Below are positions 62,201 to 64,000 of a stretch of 64,000 bases of DNA, in pieces. The notes below the pieces were generated by a model, which was not told where the DNA came from, made no database searches, and saw nothing but the letters and a program-made list of their open reading frames with translations. The translations under genes and the position numbers were made by a program. This stretch comes from Gibbula magus (lineage: Eukaryota > Mollusca > Gastropoda > Trochida > Trochidae), in the NCBI GenBank assembly GCA_936450465.1, contig OW388304.1:12618708-12682707 (forward strand), written 5' to 3'. Position 1 is the first letter of the stretch. The number at the start of each line of letters is the position of its first letter.

Positions 62201-64000
62201 CGTGAGCAAATTTCCAACGGTTACGATTTACCGACTTATTTGATTGAATATTAACATAACCTCAACATCATACTACCTTCTAAATTGTTAAAATAAATCA
62301 AACATTTCAATAAAAAGATAACTGTTTGCTGTTGAACTAAGCGAGTCACAAGGCCTATTCTAGAACTGAATACAAAATATGCAATCTAGATAAACAAAAA
62401 CTCATAATCTAACCATTAATAACCAACCGGGGTAGGATTTGAGCAGTCGTGGTAATGAAATTATTCTTTTCCGACTGTTGTTTACATAATATTGACGAGG
62501 TGACAAATGGCGGCCTCCATGCAATGTCGTTATTCATAGGACGGATAACACTGATCTCGTGTCCCTGAAAGATCAGATTTTATTACGTGCAACAGGTTTC
62601 ATCAAACAGGGTATGACGAAAGATAACGTAAATAATTGTAAGAATTGAATGTATTTTTTTTTTGCACTGACCTCGCCTCGTTCACGAGAGTATCCCGATT
62701 TGACATCATTATTCTTTCTCAGTGCCCAACTTGTCCGCTGTCACTTTCGGGGTAACTTATCGGAATCACCATGTTTAGTGCGGGGATTGACGTTCAGGAT
62801 ATTGCTTCAACCGTCTTTAGAACTGCCTTCTATGTGTAACGTGTCATTGGGATTAAAAAAATATCCTTGCTAATCGTGTTTTCCTTTTTTTTTCTTTATC
62901 GCTGAGATGTTTTAGAAAACATAAAAAAGGATAATGGTCACAGCTGTGTAATGTTATGGGGCCTTTTGTGGTTTCATTGAATATGACTTGAAATGTGAAT
63001 CCTGGTATGTGTTTATGAGAATTATATGTTTTCTGATACTTGCTTTTTTAAGACATGCGGAGGTCTCAACACCCTGAATTACAGGTCCCATTCCACGGTA
63101 CAGGAGTGCAGAGCATGCTGTGACAAAGATCTTTGTAACCTTTATCCTTGTAAAGCAAATGGTACGAACTCGCTCTTTTTAGAAATTATTCGCAAATAAT
63201 ATATAATTGCAAACTGGTGTAATGACAAAAATTCTACGACCCTGACCCTGACCCTGCTTTTACATTTGGAAACATGTCTCTTATTTGATTCAATAAAGTA
63301 TACATGTGCGCAATTTCAAATCATTACGAATGCAAAGCAATTTTATTTGGATGTTCAATTTCCTTTTTGTGTTTATGTTTTAGTATGAAAGAGATATAAC
63401 AAAGATAAATGTGTATATTTCTTCTTCTTATCATTCTTACTTTTTGTGTCATAAAATTTTAATATGAAACATCAGATGTCGTTGTTACAATATATTTCTG
63501 AATATTACATATCACTTCACGTTGCTAGAAAAGGTAATTTAGAACTAAGTATATAAGATATACGTCATGTATTTATTTAATATTTAAAGAAAGCAATCTC
63601 TTGGTGAATTTCTCATGCTCGTTTTTGGTTTGGGTCGAGTGGTCAAACAAAACGAGGATATGACTGTGACAATTTTCAATCACGAAATTGACTGTTAATC
63701 CTTATTTGCAATTCTTTCTGAACGGTTTTGGTTTCTCAACCGATACACAGACACATATTTTCATTTTATTAAATGAATGCTTTGTCTCTTAAAGTTTAAA
63801 GGTCTTGTGCCGTTCAAAATGACCATTTGACAAATTATATAGATAAATAAAAATAATTCCCTAAACCCAATTGTATAGGGCGACATATTTATTTTATACA
63901 AGGATGATAACGGTTTTGTGAACATACAGACCATTGACTGAAGTGAGCGGTTAATGTATCCCCAGGTACTGCTAACACCTTAACAACCATCAATCCGACT
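59201..64000 (+). CDS. Secreted or membrane-anchored Ly6/uPAR (three-finger) domain protein, 3' end outside window
   Basis: Five exons seen: 59,201-59,252, 60,145-60,239, 61,049-61,120, 63,053-63,161 and 63,966 onward, with GT-AG introns in phases 1, 0, 0 and 1, and one open frame across all joins. Exon 1 and the start of exon 2 give a hydrophobic signal peptide. The mature part begins near R-C-Y-H-C and has 12 cysteines, ending with E-C-R-A-C-C-D-K-D-L-C-N, the signature of the Ly6/uPAR fold. That is two cysteines more than the ten-cysteine core. The domain is complete at exon 4; exon 5 starts a Thr/Asn-rich stretch that may be a stalk before a GPI signal. Family members are extracellular and bind receptors or matrix partners; the partner here is unknown. 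Nothing in the sequence marks it as a toxin. No neighbouring paralogue was found in the window. Confidence 0.85.
60145..60239 (+). CDS. Ly6-type gene exon 2
   Basis: Acceptor TTTTAG. Encodes the end of the signal peptide and the first finger with R-C-Y-H-C, S-S-C and T-C-P. The donor CAT|GTAGGTAT was chosen over CATGTAG|GTATAC because only it keeps exon 3 in frame; the same CAT|GTAGGTAT donor ends exon 3. Confidence 0.85.
60485..60705 (+). repeat. Minisatellite in intron 2
   Basis: About six imperfect units containing TGTACAATATATCTACGATA and GTAACATGCG, 35-50 bp each. Confidence 0.75.
61049..61120 (+). CDS. Ly6-type gene exon 3
   Basis: Acceptor TACTCCAG, 24 codons, phase 0 at both ends. 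Encodes V-C-S-F-E-E-R and Y-G-G-C, matching the second finger of the fold. Confidence 0.85.
63053..63161 (+). CDS. Ly6-type gene exon 4
   Basis: Acceptor TTTTTTAAG, 36 codons plus one base. Encodes the third finger and the C-C-D-K-D-L-C-N motif, then L-Y-P-C. Donor AATG|GTACGA. Confidence 0.9.
63966..64000 (+). CDS. Ly6-type gene exon 5 (partial)
   Basis: Acceptor CCCCAG. The frame continues at phase 1 with G-T-A-N-T-L-T-T-I-N-P-T up to the window edge. The Thr-rich content suggests an O-glycosylated stalk. Confidence 0.6.

Overview
The window looks like nuclear DNA of an invertebrate metazoan, most likely a gastropod-type mollusc. It is AT-rich, it carries one intron-split gene with a secreted Ly6/uPAR-type domain, and it is full of short non-autonomous elements. 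Several repeats resemble types common in mollusc genomes: fragments with the phrase TTAACGCCGCTTTC, and elements with 165-170 bp tandem cores between CCCCCGCC and GGCGGGGGAT ends. The taxonomic call is inference. I see no bacterial-style gene organisation, and no functional rRNA, tRNA or CRISPR locus.

About 1-51,450 is a degenerate head-to-tail segmental duplication built from two blocks. Block A copies lie near 1-6,075, 14,430-18,805, 29,040-31,695, 31,712-43,050 and 48,225-51,450. Block B copies lie near 6,076-12,730, 18,806-28,985 and 43,051-48,185. Blocks A and B join at a recurring sequence around GTCTGATGAC. I find no convincing gene in either block, but a few short stretches are far better conserved than their surroundings. 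The copies matter because each supplies an empty site for insertions found in another.

Three kinds of insertion stand out. (1) A 5.4 kb Ty3/gypsy-type LTR retrotransposon (22,421-27,823, minus strand) has apparently identical 135 bp LTRs, an AAGC target duplication and one gag-pol frame broken only by an in-frame TAG near its start. (2) A 6.7 kb foldback-like element (33,538-40,259) has no coding capacity. Its two arms are inverted copies, each carrying an array of a 184-186 bp satellite, 13 monomers on the left and 8 inverted on the right. The word GTCCCAACTTGG occurs in nearly every monomer and also in palindromes at both ends. (3) Small non-autonomous elements include three with TTAA target duplications, one with an 8 bp and one with a 9 bp target duplication.

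The region 51,451-59,200 is mostly unassigned, with a GC-richer promoter-like patch near 52,020-52,290. From 59,201 to the right edge there is a plus-strand gene, five exons seen and 3' end outside. It encodes a signal peptide, a complete three-finger (Ly6/uPAR) domain with the CC-x2-D-x-C-N signature, and the start of a Thr/Asn-rich tail. It is the only host gene I can support with confidence.
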